A DNA stretch of 15,825 nucleotides from Bacteroidales bacterium (lineage in GTDB: Bacteria; Bacteroidota; Bacteroidia; Bacteroidales; JAADGE01), in assembly GCA_029932445.1 (NCBI GenBank), contig JAOZQB010000052.1:1-15825 (forward strand), read 5' to 3'. Below the pieces are notes generated by a model. The model had not been told where the DNA came from, did no database searches, and saw nothing but the letters and a program-made list of their open reading frames with translations. Shown one piece after another: positions 1 through 7,430 of this stretch; within the stretch, counting starts at the first letter, position 1; the number at the start of each line of letters is the position of its first letter. Made by a program: the position numbers and the translations under genes.

Positions 1-1
1 C

Positions 2-38
2 ATAAACTTTTGACTTTCAACTTTATAAACTTTTAACT
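2..38. repeat. Short AACTTTT-rich direct repeat downstream of proS
   Basis: Two copies of ATAAACTTTTnACT lie at 2-15 and 25-38, a period of 23 bases, with further ACTTT units between them. The block is non-coding and lies past the hairpin that follows proS. It may be a simple-sequence spacer. Its left part is cut by the window edge, so the full repeat number is unknown. Confidence 0.5.
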
Positions 39-85
39 CCACATTATTTATGAACGGCGAATCCCTCACGAAAGTAATAATGTGG
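39..85. repeat. 10-bp inverted repeat just 3' of proS
   Basis: The arms CCACATTATT (39-48) and AATAATGTGG (76-85) are perfectly complementary around a 27-base interval, ending one base before the proS stop codon. On the minus strand this could form a hairpin right after the stop and act in termination or 3'-end protection. However, the sequence after it lacks a clear T-run, so a standard intrinsic terminator is not well supported. Confidence 0.5.
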
Positions 86-86
86 G

Positions 87-1559
87 TTAATACGCTTTTG
101 CAAAAAGTACGCGTCTTTTAGAAGGTTTACCGGATATCATACATTTTCCTTCTTCTTCGGGAGAATCAAAAGGAATATTACGAATGGTCGCTTTAGTTTC
201 CTGTTGAATTTTTTCTTCTGTTTCCGGTGTGCCGTCCCAATGTGCCATCACAAAACCGTTCTTATTTTCAATAATATCTTTAAATTCTTCGTAGGTATCT
301 GCTTTGTATATATTAGCTTCTCGGAATTTTAATGCTTTATCATAAATTTTGTCTTGAATTTCTCTTAGCAAATTCTCAATAACAGTCTCAATTCCGTCTA
401 TATCATATATTTTTTTCTCCAAAGTATCACGACGAGCCAATTCAATAGTTCCGTTATCAATATCTCTTTGTCCGATTGCCAAACGCACGGGAACTCCTTT
501 TAATTCGTATTCGGCAAATTTATGACCGGGACGATACGTTGTTCGATCGTCAAATTTAAATGAAATATTTTTAGCTTTCAGTTTATCAGTTATTTCTGAA
601 ACTTTGTTTTTTATAAGATTTAATTGTTCGTCATTTTTATATATCGGAACAATAACAACATGTATCGGAGCTAATTTCGGCGGTAAAACCAAACCTTTGT
701 CATCAGAATGAGCCATAACCAATGCACCCATCAAACGCGTAGAAACACCCCATGACGATGCCCAAACAAATTCTTCTTTGCTTTCTTTACTCGTAAATTT
801 CACATCAAAAGCTTTAGCAAAATTTTGACCGAGAAAATGCGATGTTCCGGCTTGTAATGCTTTTCCGTCTTGCATCATTGCTTCAATACTCAAAGTATCC
901 AAGGCACCGGCAAATCGTTCACTTTCAGTTTTTGAACCTTTAATAACCGGCATTGCCATCCATTTTTCTGCAAATTCTGCATACACATCAAGCATTTGAC
1001 GTGTTTCGGCAATCGCTTCTTCTGAAGTTGCATGTGCCGTATGTCCTTCTTGCCAAAGAAATTCTGAAGTTCTTAAGAATAAACGCGTTCGCATTTCCCA
1101 ACGTACTACATTAGCCCATTGATTTATTAAAATCGGTAAATCACGATATGAATGAATCCATTTTTTATAAGTACTCCATATAATTGTTTCCGAAGTCGGT
1201 CTTACAATCAACTCTTCTTCAAGTTTTGCATTTTCGTCAACTACAATATCCCCGTTTTCAGTCGTTTTTAAACGATAATGTGTAACAACGGCACATTCTT
1301 TTGCAAATCCGTCAACATGGCTGGCTTCTTTTGTAAAATATGATTTAGGAATAAAAAGCGGGAAATAAGCATTTTCATGTCCGGTTTCTTTAAACATTTT
1401 ATCCAATTGAGCTTGCATTTTTTCCCAAATTGCAAATCCGTACGGTTTAATTACCATGCTTCCGCGAACTCCGGAATTTTCAGCTAAATCGGCTTTAATC
1501 ACAATATCATTATACCATTGTGAATAATTTTCTTCCCTTGATGTAATTCCTTTTGACAT
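87..1559 (-). CDS. proS: Prolyl-tRNA synthetase, archaeal/eukaryotic-like type
   Basis: This class II aminoacyl-tRNA synthetase charges tRNA-Pro with proline in the cytoplasm. The 490 residues match the compact type without the large editing insertion found in E. coli ProS. Visible landmarks are the RPTSE loop (120-124), class II motif 2 around R153-R157 continuing through FLWQEGHTAH, and motif 3 at G271-R275 (GVSTR). The anticodon-binding domain begins near residue 298 and a C-terminal domain runs from about 420 to the terminal Tyr. The C-terminal domain, which binds zinc in many relatives, has only one cysteine (C473) near the end, so the zinc site appears lost. The start is an ATG, with no Shine-Dalgarno and a TATTTTTG box upstream. 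It is probably transcribed alone, because a terminator-like palindrome separates it from the upstream peptidase gene. Confidence 0.97.
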   Translation of the reverse strand: MSKGITSREENYSQWYNDIVIKADLAENSGVRGSMVIKPYGFAIWEKMQAQLDKMFKETGHENAYFPLFIPKSYFTKEASHVDGFAKECAVVTHYRLKTTENGDIVVDENAKLEEELIVRPTSETIIWSTYKKWIHSYRDLPILINQWANVVRWEMRTRLFLRTSEFLWQEGHTAHATSEEAIAETRQMLDVYAEFAEKWMAMPVIKGSKTESERFAGALDTLSIEAMMQDGKALQAGTSHFLGQNFAKAFDVKFTSKESKEEFVWASSWGVSTRLMGALVMAHSDDKGLVLPPKLAPIHVVIVPIYKNDEQLNLIKNKVSEITDKLKAKNISFKFDDRTTYRPGHKFAEYELKGVPVRLAIGQRDIDNGTIELARRDTLEKKIYDIDGIETVIENLLREIQDKIYDKALKFREANIYKADTYEEFKDIIENKNGFVMAHWDGTPETEEKIQQETKATIRNIPFDSPEEEGKCMISGKPSKRRVLFAKAY

Positions 1560-1583
1560 TTATTTATTTTTTTAATTGATTTG

Positions 1584-1591
1584 CAAAAATA
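1584..1591 (-). promoter_or_regulatory. Putative -7 element of proS
   Basis: TATTTTTG on the minus strand fits the Bacteroidota -7 consensus TAnnTTTG and ends 24 bases upstream of the ATG. No convincing TTTG -33 partner is visible at the usual spacing, so this is a moderate call. Confidence 0.45.
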
Positions 1592-1643
1592 GAATTTTTT
1601 AATTTATAAAAAATAAGAATGTTTACATTAACTTTTTAAAACA

Positions 1644-1674
1644 ACTTTGGCAAAGTTTATAACTTTGCCAAAGT
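1644..1674 (-). terminator. Nested palindrome between the C69 peptidase and proS, probable terminator
   Basis: A perfect 13-bp inverted repeat, ACTTTGGCAAAGT (1644-1656) and ACTTTGCCAAAGT (1662-1674), surrounds the 5-base loop TTATA. It lies 21 bases past the peptidase stop. On the minus strand it is followed by TGTTTT, so it can end peptidase transcription. Each arm is itself a near-palindrome (CTTTG-G-CAAAG), so the element can fold as one long or two short hairpins, or bind a protein. The T-tract is weak. Confidence 0.55.
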
Positions 1675-1695
1675 AATTCACTTATCATTTATTCT

Positions 1696-3417
1696 CTATT
1701 TCATCAATAATTTTTCTCCTGTATCTTTTACAATTCGTCTGTAAAAATCTTGACTGTAACCGGGTTGAGAAAGATGCGGATTTAAATGACCGGGATTTGG
1801 TGTTTTAACATTTCCGTCCATATATTTCATAAACAAATAATGATAAAAATCTTTCCACTGATAAACCAAATTATTAGCATTACTTACCGAAAAATCCGTA
1901 ACAAAATCAACAGCCGATTTTTTATCGGTTTTATATAAAATTTCAGCTCCGGCATCAATTGCTTTTACTTTATTTTGAAACGATTTTTCCAAATCATGTT
2001 GCTTCTTATCTATCTCAGGATGAATTCGATTGTATGCCAAGTAAGCAAAATTTGATACCTGATTAAAAGTCCAAAATGCAGAATTATCCGACCATTCCAT
2101 CATTTTTCCGTTACCGACTGCATAAGTTTGGGGAACACGTGTTGAAGAACTGTAAACAGGAGTAAAAACCGTACTCGCTGCATCATCAACACCGAACCAA
2201 ATAATACCGCCAATCCCTTCAGGTAACCAACTTCTTGATTGAGCCACAAAAGTGAAACCGGTTTGTTGGGTTGCCGTTGCTCTTTCGTTACAAAATTCAA
2301 GCGTATCCGTTTTATATTTTTTAAATAATTTATTCATTTCTTTACTGCCGTCACTTGTAACATCCCATGTTAAATGTCTCCATCTGTATGGTAATTCAAA
2401 AGGTCCGGCACCAACATCTTTTCGCATATCCAAAGGTGTTCCTTCCAGGTGGTCACGAAGGAAATCAAACATATTTTGCAATGTTACTTTTTTATCCGGT
2501 TTAATCCAAAGAGGCATTCTGTTTGTTGCATATCCGTTGGGGTTTTTTCTGCCGTCAGCAAATGATTTTGCATGTTCGATATTGCCTTTTGCATAATTAA
2601 AATATTTTGCCATATCGCTTTTTACGTCTTTAAACATTGACCAAACACGCATTTCACAAAAACGTGCTGCTCCGAAATCTACCGGGGCATAAGTATCAGA
2701 GAAACTAAAATCTTTATCCTCTCCGACATACCATCCTTTTTCTCTTGCAAAAGAAACAACATCTTCAGAATACATACAATTTTCAGAATCATTCAACGGG
2801 AAAGTCATAATACGAGCTTGATTTGCATGTCCGCTGATGTATCCGTCAGGAATTTTTCGAGCCACCCAAACAGCACCTTTTTCTCCTTGTCCCTTTCCTA
2901 TCATTTCAAAAATCCAAGCTTCATTTTTATCTGAAACAGAGAATGTTTCACCTTCACTGTAATAGCCGTATTTGTTTGCTAAATCAGTCATTACTTTTAT
3001 GGCTTCGCGAGCTGTTTTTGAGCGTTGTAAAGCAATATAAATTAAACTTCCGTAATCCATAATTGCCCCTTTTTGATGATGCAATTCATGACGTCCGCCA
3101 TATGTTGTTTCTCCGATTGCTACTTGATATTCATTCATATTTCCCGTAACATTATAAGTATGTGCAACTTGAGGTATTTGTCCGAGATATTCGCCGGTAT
3201 CCCATTCGTAAACATCAAGCATTGCACCTGCAGGCCAATCGGTTGCCGGCCAATAATACAATTCTCCGTATAACAAGTGAGAATCAGCATTATAACTAAT
3301 CATTACCGAACCGTCAACGGAAGCACCTTTGGTTATTAAAAAATTCGTACAAGCATCCGATTCAGAAAAAAACAGGAATAATATACTTATTAATAGTATT
3401 GCAAATAATTTCTTCAT
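1696..3417 (-). CDS. Secreted C69-family peptidase (dipeptidase, Ntn hydrolase)
   Basis: This is a predicted exported peptidase of family C69 (peptidase U34), whose members act mainly as dipeptidases with an N-terminal nucleophile. Residues 1-22 form a signal peptide: KK, a long hydrophobic core, then SESDA. Cleavage after A22 would expose C23, which starts the family signature CTNFLITKGASVDGS. Cleavage would therefore both export the enzyme and create its catalytic N-terminus. NEYQVAIGETTYGG (about 93-107) and SGHANQARI are further family hallmarks. At 573 residues the length is normal for the Bacteroidota branch. SDAC is not a proper lipobox, so a lipoprotein is unlikely. The ATG has no Shine-Dalgarno. 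The gene diverges from the conserved hypothetical gene at 3517 and likely serves nutrient peptide breakdown in the periplasm; the substrate is unknown. Confidence 0.92.
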   Translation of the reverse strand: MKKLFAILLISILFLFFSESDACTNFLITKGASVDGSVMISYNADSHLLYGELYYWPATDWPAGAMLDVYEWDTGEYLGQIPQVAHTYNVTGNMNEYQVAIGETTYGGRHELHHQKGAIMDYGSLIYIALQRSKTAREAIKVMTDLANKYGYYSEGETFSVSDKNEAWIFEMIGKGQGEKGAVWVARKIPDGYISGHANQARIMTFPLNDSENCMYSEDVVSFAREKGWYVGEDKDFSFSDTYAPVDFGAARFCEMRVWSMFKDVKSDMAKYFNYAKGNIEHAKSFADGRKNPNGYATNRMPLWIKPDKKVTLQNMFDFLRDHLEGTPLDMRKDVGAGPFELPYRWRHLTWDVTSDGSKEMNKLFKKYKTDTLEFCNERATATQQTGFTFVAQSRSWLPEGIGGIIWFGVDDAASTVFTPVYSSSTRVPQTYAVGNGKMMEWSDNSAFWTFNQVSNFAYLAYNRIHPEIDKKQHDLEKSFQNKVKAIDAGAEILYKTDKKSAVDFVTDFSVSNANNLVYQWKDFYHYLFMKYMDGNVKTPNPGHLNPHLSQPGYSQDFYRRIVKDTGEKLLMK

Positions 3418-3458
3418 AATTAAAATTTATTAAATTTATAGTTTAAACAAAAACGAAA

Positions 3459-3466
3459 CAAAAATA
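3459..3466 (-). promoter_or_regulatory. Putative -7 element of the C69 peptidase gene
   Basis: TATTTTTG on the minus strand fits TAnnTTTG and lies about 40 bases upstream of the ATG. A good -33 partner was not found. Confidence 0.4.
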
Positions 3467-3488
3467 AAAGAATTAACATAAAATTCAC

Positions 3489-3496
3489 TACTTTTG
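3489..3496 (+). promoter_or_regulatory. Putative -7 element of the conserved hypothetical gene
   Basis: TACTTTTG fits TAnnTTTG and ends 20 bases before the ATG at 3517. The -33 region is AT-rich without a clear TTTG. It lies back to back with the peptidase promoter. Confidence 0.45.
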
Positions 3497-3516
3497 TTCA
3501 AATAAAACTTAAAATT

Positions 3517-4227
3517 ATGACCAATAACAAAGAAGACGTTATTCTGGAAACCATTAAAAATAAATCCATTTTTAAACAAAAGGTGTTTACAAATACCTTT
3601 AATATTTTTAAAGATTTACAAGTTTTATTATCTGATTTAGAAAAAAAATATAACAGCAAACTGAAAGGTTCTGTTACGGAAGCTCCTTTCAAATTTAAAA
3701 ATGTCAGTAATTTTCAAAGTGAATTAAAAATTGCCGGTGATATTTTAGTGTTTCAGATGCATTCTAATGTTTTTGAATTTGATCGTGATCACGGTGTTTG
3801 GAAAATTTCTTATGTTCAGAATAATGATATGGTTACTTATTCGGGTATTATTAATATTTACAATTTTCTTGCTGACTCATTTAAATATAACAGAACAAAT
3901 GACCTCGGTTATCTCATAGGTCGTATTTTTATAAACAAAGACATGCATTATTTTGTTGAGGGTAAACGTCAAATGGGTTATCTCTATAATGATTTCGGGA
4001 ACAGTATTATTGATAAAAACAGTTTAAAAGAAATTGTTGATACGGCAATTGCTTATTCTTTGGATTTTGATTTATTGGTTCCTCCGTACGAAAATATGAA
4101 AGTTATTACCGTAGAGCAAATTCAGGAAAAAAGAAATCGTAGTCCGTTACAAACAGGAAAACGTCTCGGTTTCGGATTTCGTTCCGATGATGTTCACGGT
4201 GAAGAGCCGGTTTATACAGGCGGATAG
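3517..4227 (+). CDS. Conserved-looking protein of unknown function
   Basis: I do not recognise a named family. The 236 residues have no signal peptide or membrane segment, so the protein is probably cytoplasmic. Residues 9-50 look helical and Lys-rich. Residues 60-160 look like a compact alpha/beta domain with many aromatics (EFDRDHGVWKISYV near 87-100, MHYFVEGKRQMGYLYNDFG near 143-161). Residues 165-190 are another helix. The tail from about 200 is basic and Gly/Arg-rich (KRNRS, GKRLGFGFRSDD) and ends in PVYTGG, perhaps a flexible nucleic-acid or protein contact. Coding is supported by the long open frame, a promoter-like box upstream, codon usage like its neighbours (third-position A/T) and a clean ATG. 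It stands alone, divergent from the peptidase gene and convergent with the lipoprotein gene. Confidence 0.85.
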   Translation: MTNNKEDVILETIKNKSIFKQKVFTNTFNIFKDLQVLLSDLEKKYNSKLKGSVTEAPFKFKNVSNFQSELKIAGDILVFQMHSNVFEFDRDHGVWKISYVQNNDMVTYSGIINIYNFLADSFKYNRTNDLGYLIGRIFINKDMHYFVEGKRQMGYLYNDFGNSIIDKNSLKEIVDTAIAYSLDFDLLVPPYENMKVITVEQIQEKRNRSPLQTGKRLGFGFRSDDVHGEEPVYTGG

Positions 4228-4258
4228 TTATTGTGATAATTAATTGAAATAATGAATA

Positions 4259-4999
4259 TCAATCATTCAATTTTATCAATTTTCCGGAGGATAAGCTGTC
4301 ATTTACAATGATTTTTGAAGGGTTTCCGGTATAATAAACATTACCCGAACTTCTGATTGTACAATTTAATTCTTTATTAACATTAATATAAATATCTGCT
4401 TTTGAGTTGTTATCTGTAAATGCATAATTTGTTTCTAATTTTGAAGCATCCACTGAAAAAAGACTCGCATTCCATAACTTTAAAAATTCAGAATTACCTT
4501 TTAAATACATCTTCCCCCCGTTTAAATGTGTATTCCAAAAATAAAAAACTCTGCAATTAACATCTAAATTTGCTTCACAAAATTTTGTATTTACAATTAC
4601 TCCTATTTCATTATCATTTAATAATGTATTATCCGAAATTAATTTTGCAGGATAATTAATACGAGCTAAACTTAAATTTTTTACATGCAAATCAATTCTG
4701 ACATTATTTTTCTTAGGTTTTGTAAATTTGCAGGAATAACTGTTATCTAAAACCAAACAATTATTTCGTATTTCATAAGATACGGCATCGGCATATTTCT
4801 TATAAGCAAATATAATCATTTCATTAACAGTATCTTGTATAAAATGAATTTCAAAATCATTATTTACCACAAGTGTATCAAAATCATTTAAGGGGTATTC
4901 ATAATTTACCTTCTCTCCTGCACTACTGATACAATCAATTGTTTTTTGACAAGCCGTAAGGAACAAACTGACAAAGATTATATAAAAAAGTTTCTTCAT
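4259..4999 (-). CDS. Lipoprotein with GIN/DUF2807-type adhesin domain
   Basis: Residues 1-16 are a lipoprotein signal peptide and LTAC places the lipidated cysteine at C17, so the protein is anchored in the inner or outer membrane. The mature part is a beta-rich solenoid-like sequence: alternating short strands with N/D turns from about 40 to 240. It ends in a stretch (CTIRSSGNVYYTGNP at 213-227, then SLSSGKL) that matches the closing repeats of the DUF2807 'head GIN' domain, found in many Bacteroidota surface proteins. The molecular role of that domain is not established. The gene is last in a three-gene operon, starting 7 bases after the acyloxyacyl hydrolase stop, with no promoter between them. 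Several extra cysteines (C23, C81, C90, C141, C149, C213) could form disulfides. The family call rests on motif resemblance only. Confidence 0.75.
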   Translation of the reverse strand: MKKLFYIIFVSLFLTACQKTIDCISSAGEKVNYEYPLNDFDTLVVNNDFEIHFIQDTVNEMIIFAYKKYADAVSYEIRNNCLVLDNSYSCKFTKPKKNNVRIDLHVKNLSLARINYPAKLISDNTLLNDNEIGVIVNTKFCEANLDVNCRVFYFWNTHLNGGKMYLKGNSEFLKLWNASLFSVDASKLETNYAFTDNNSKADIYINVNKELNCTIRSSGNVYYTGNPSKIIVNDSLSSGKLIKLND

Positions 5000-5006
5000 T
5001 ATTTAA

Positions 5007-6107
5007 TCAATTTCTGTAATAACCGATACCGATTTCTGCAACATCTAAAATCCATAAATTCGTTTTCATTGCCATATTTGCAAAAAAATGTTTTGAAAAT
5101 TTGTAACGAATAATTCCTCTGTTATACATTATGTGATTACTCAAATGATCAATAAAACCGACATAAACCCCTTCCTGTATTATCAAAGATAATTTGCCTA
5201 CAATTAATTCTTGAGAAAGATGAAAACCCGATTTTAATTTATAAATTTCTTTAACTTCAGAAATTTCGGCACGTTGCATTTCATCCGGTATTGAAGCATC
5301 ATAAAAAATATCTGCACCGCAACCTACTCCTACTTTGTATCCGAAAATTCGTTTATATTCTCCTGATAATGAACCTGCAAAATATGACTGTTCTGCAAAT
5401 CTTCGAGTATGTTTTCCGCCGCCGGCAATAATAAAAACAAATTCATTTTTTTTATCAAAATTCGGAATAATATCTTTTTTTCTTTCTGTTTTATACGTCA
5501 GATAATAATCAGCTCCGGTATAAAATGTCCAAAAATTTAAACCCAAATTCGGTTCTGCCAAATTTGCATTTGAAAAATGCCCGAAAGCCGTTCCGGAGGA
5601 AACTGAAAATTTATTATTAATTTTGTAGGTTAAATCAAGTGCCGTTCTAAACCATATATTAAAATGAGATGCAATAGCAATATTATAATAATTATTCTGT
5701 AAATCAAATTTTTTTGTAGCATAAGAAGGACCTGCTCCAACTCGAATTGAAAATAAAAATCTGTTATTTTCAATCACAGGAAAAGAAATAAACGGATATA
5801 TTGTATTAATTTTTCCGAAAACAGTATCATTTCCTAAACTTCCGTGATAAAATGAGATGCCTACAGAAGGATGATGATATACTTGTTCCCATATTTTATT
5901 TCCTTTTAAATCTTTAGTTATTTCAAAATCAAATGCTCTGATTGCATTATTAGTAAAATAATTAAAAAAATTATATTCCGTCAATAAAAAGCCGTAATGA
6001 TATTTTGCTTTCAGATGCAAATCGGAAAATTTATTTTTTTGAGCATTCACAAATTGTAACAAAGCCAAAAAGAATAACACAAAAAAAAATTTTAATTTAA
6101 TACTCAT
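5007..6107 (-). CDS. PagL-like acyloxyacyl hydrolase, outer-membrane beta-barrel
   Basis: This is a predicted outer-membrane lipid A 3-O-deacylase-like enzyme of the acyloxyacyl hydrolase (PagL) family. A signal peptide (1-22, ending VNAQ) precedes a 366-residue protein of alternating amphipathic strands ending in an aromatic-rich strand (IGIGYYRN), as in barrels. The motif HFSNANLAEPNLGLN (177-191) keeps the PagL H-x-S-N core, giving catalytic candidates H177 and S179. The position that is the catalytic Glu in PagL, 12 residues after the Ser as I recall it, is N191 here. The protein is also about twice PagL length. Start: I chose the ATG at 6107, because it overlaps the upstream stop by one base (TAATG) and leads directly into the signal peptide; a TTG three codons earlier lies inside the upstream gene. 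It is the middle gene of the sensor operon. Confidence 0.8.
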   Translation of the reverse strand: MSIKLKFFFVLFFLALLQFVNAQKNKFSDLHLKAKYHYGFLLTEYNFFNYFTNNAIRAFDFEITKDLKGNKIWEQVYHHPSVGISFYHGSLGNDTVFGKINTIYPFISFPVIENNRFLFSIRVGAGPSYATKKFDLQNNYYNIAIASHFNIWFRTALDLTYKINNKFSVSSGTAFGHFSNANLAEPNLGLNFWTFYTGADYYLTYKTERKKDIIPNFDKKNEFVFIIAGGGKHTRRFAEQSYFAGSLSGEYKRIFGYKVGVGCGADIFYDASIPDEMQRAEISEVKEIYKLKSGFHLSQELIVGKLSLIIQEGVYVGFIDHLSNHIMYNRGIIRYKFSKHFFANMAMKTNLWILDVAEIGIGYYRN

Positions 6108-7327
6108 TACTTCCAATCTAATAAACGCTGTTCGCCGGTTAGTTTTCGAATATCCGTTACATCCTGACTGACTTCAATGGTTCCTTTATAGTTTCCGTCC
6201 GAATCATGTAAAGCATAATAATCGATTAAAATAAAATGTGCTTTCATTTGTATCCAAAATCGAGCGTTATCTTTTTCTCCGGTTTTAAAAGCATCTAAAA
6301 TCTGTTCAACAATGTGAACGCTTTCATGCGGATGACAATTTTGAACCGTTCTTCCGATAATAGCTTTTGAGCGGGTAAAAAAACGATGTTTCGGATTTGA
6401 AAAAAATCTGACAACATCATTTTCATCAACATAAGTAATATCAACAGGAAGATTGTTTATCAGTAAAATAATTTGTTCCGGTAATAATTTTCCGGTTTCC
6501 AAATCGACAAATAAATCTCCGAGAGCGGAATAATCATTTTTGATTTCATTTATTCGATTTTCATTTAACTGTTTTTCAGGGGATTGAATAAACGAAAATC
6601 CGATTTCAAAACTTTGCAAAAGCATTTCTTCAAAGTCATTTTCTTGCAATATCTCAAGAGCAACCGGAAACAAAATATATTCTTCTCGAAAAATAACCGG
6701 AACCACTGCAAAGAAAAAACGTCCGATTAAATCATTCAATTCATGCAAATCCGGATTTTTATTATCTGAAATTGTAATAATTTCTTTAAGAGTATCTCTG
6801 TATTCATCATGAAAAGCCCACATTACTTTAAGACAATAATGCCTGTCATCACTTTTTTCAATATAAGGAAAAAGAATATTTTCTTTTTTGGAATAATGTT
6901 TTTCATATTCCGAAAAGTCAACAAATAAATCATGCAGTTCATTTGCAAATTTTTCCGATATATTTTTTTCTTTATTTATTAATTTTAAAATATCTTTAAT
7001 TTTTTGCAAACGAATTTTAGCTTCTCGATTCTCTTCTTCCAAATAATATAAAAATGTGTTTTTTGCCGGTATTTTTTTATTGTATTTTTTTAACGGTTCA
7101 AAGAAAATATTGAGGATTTTACCGACTTGTTGTTTTACCTGATAAACCGAAAAATCTTTTTTCGTTAATTCGTGAACAAGATAAAATACATCAGCAGGTG
7201 TTAAATTATCTATGGCATCTTGATATTTTTCAATAAATTCTTTTCGTTTTCCGCCGTTAAAAATACCGACAGAAAAAGCGTATAATTCATCTCTTCTGAG
7301 AGAAACATTATTTATAAATTCAGACAT
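6107..7327 (-). CDS. DUF438 / hemerythrin-like / PAS domain sensor protein
   Basis: A soluble 406-residue protein with three parts. Residues about 15-75 resemble the helical DUF438 domain. Residues about 90-230 are a hemerythrin-like HHE bundle, with HYSKKENILFPY (144-155), AFHDEYR (171-177) and REEYILFP (214-221). Residues about 290-400 are a PAS domain (DITYVDENDVVRFFS, then RTVQNCHPHESV, then DVTDIRKL). HHE domains can bind a di-iron centre that reacts with O2 or NO, and PAS domains bind small ligands or haem. The usual first histidine before the N-terminal helix of the bundle appears replaced (KNTFLYYLEEEN), so the metal site may be altered. There is no kinase or output domain, so signalling must go through a partner. 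It is first in an operon with the acyloxyacyl hydrolase and lipoprotein, and divergent from yggS. Confidence 0.87.
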   Translation of the reverse strand: MSEFINNVSLRRDELYAFSVGIFNGGKRKEFIEKYQDAIDNLTPADVFYLVHELTKKDFSVYQVKQQVGKILNIFFEPLKKYNKKIPAKNTFLYYLEEENREAKIRLQKIKDILKLINKEKNISEKFANELHDLFVDFSEYEKHYSKKENILFPYIEKSDDRHYCLKVMWAFHDEYRDTLKEIITISDNKNPDLHELNDLIGRFFFAVVPVIFREEYILFPVALEILQENDFEEMLLQSFEIGFSFIQSPEKQLNENRINEIKNDYSALGDLFVDLETGKLLPEQIILLINNLPVDITYVDENDVVRFFSNPKHRFFTRSKAIIGRTVQNCHPHESVHIVEQILDAFKTGEKDNARFWIQMKAHFILIDYYALHDSDGNYKGTIEVSQDVTDIRKLTGEQRLLDWK

Positions 7328-7345
7328 TTTAAACTATTTTAAGCC

Positions 7346-7377
7346 CAAAAGTAACAATTTCAATTTTGAGCAGACAA
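7346..7377 (-). promoter_or_regulatory. Promoter of the DUF438-hydrolase-lipoprotein operon
   Basis: On the minus strand TTG is followed after 21 bases by TACTTTTG (7346-7353), a match to the Bacteroidota -33/-7 pattern. It ends 18 bases before the ATG at 7327. No other promoter is seen down to 4259, consistent with one transcript for three genes. Confidence 0.6.
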
Positions 7378-7392
7378 TTTTTATAAAAAATA

Positions 7393-7422
7393 TTGCAAAA
7401 ACTTTCATTATTGCTAATTTTG
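7393..7422 (+). promoter_or_regulatory. yggS promoter with dyad symmetry and very short leader
   Basis: TTG (7393-7395), 19 bases, then TAATTTTG (7415-7422) is an excellent Bacteroidota promoter. Only eight bases separate the -7 box from the ATG at 7431, so the leader must be a few bases or absent. TTGCAAAA (7393-7400) and TTTTGCAA (7418-7425) form a perfect 8-bp dyad across the promoter. Confidence 0.65.
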
Positions 7423-7430
7423 CAAAAAAA

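Noticed and set aside
2252..2596. Plus-strand open frame of 114 codons inside the C69 peptidase gene
   Set aside because: It is antisense to a clear enzyme gene with conserved motifs and has no family resemblance.
4241..4271. AATTGAA/TTCAATT inverted repeat between the convergent genes at 4.2 kb
   Set aside because: Weak AT stem with a long loop, partly inside the lipoprotein gene; a terminator could not be supported.
6108..6116. TTG start three codons upstream for the acyloxyacyl hydrolase
   Set aside because: It lies inside the upstream gene; the TAATG-overlapping ATG leads straight into the signal peptide.
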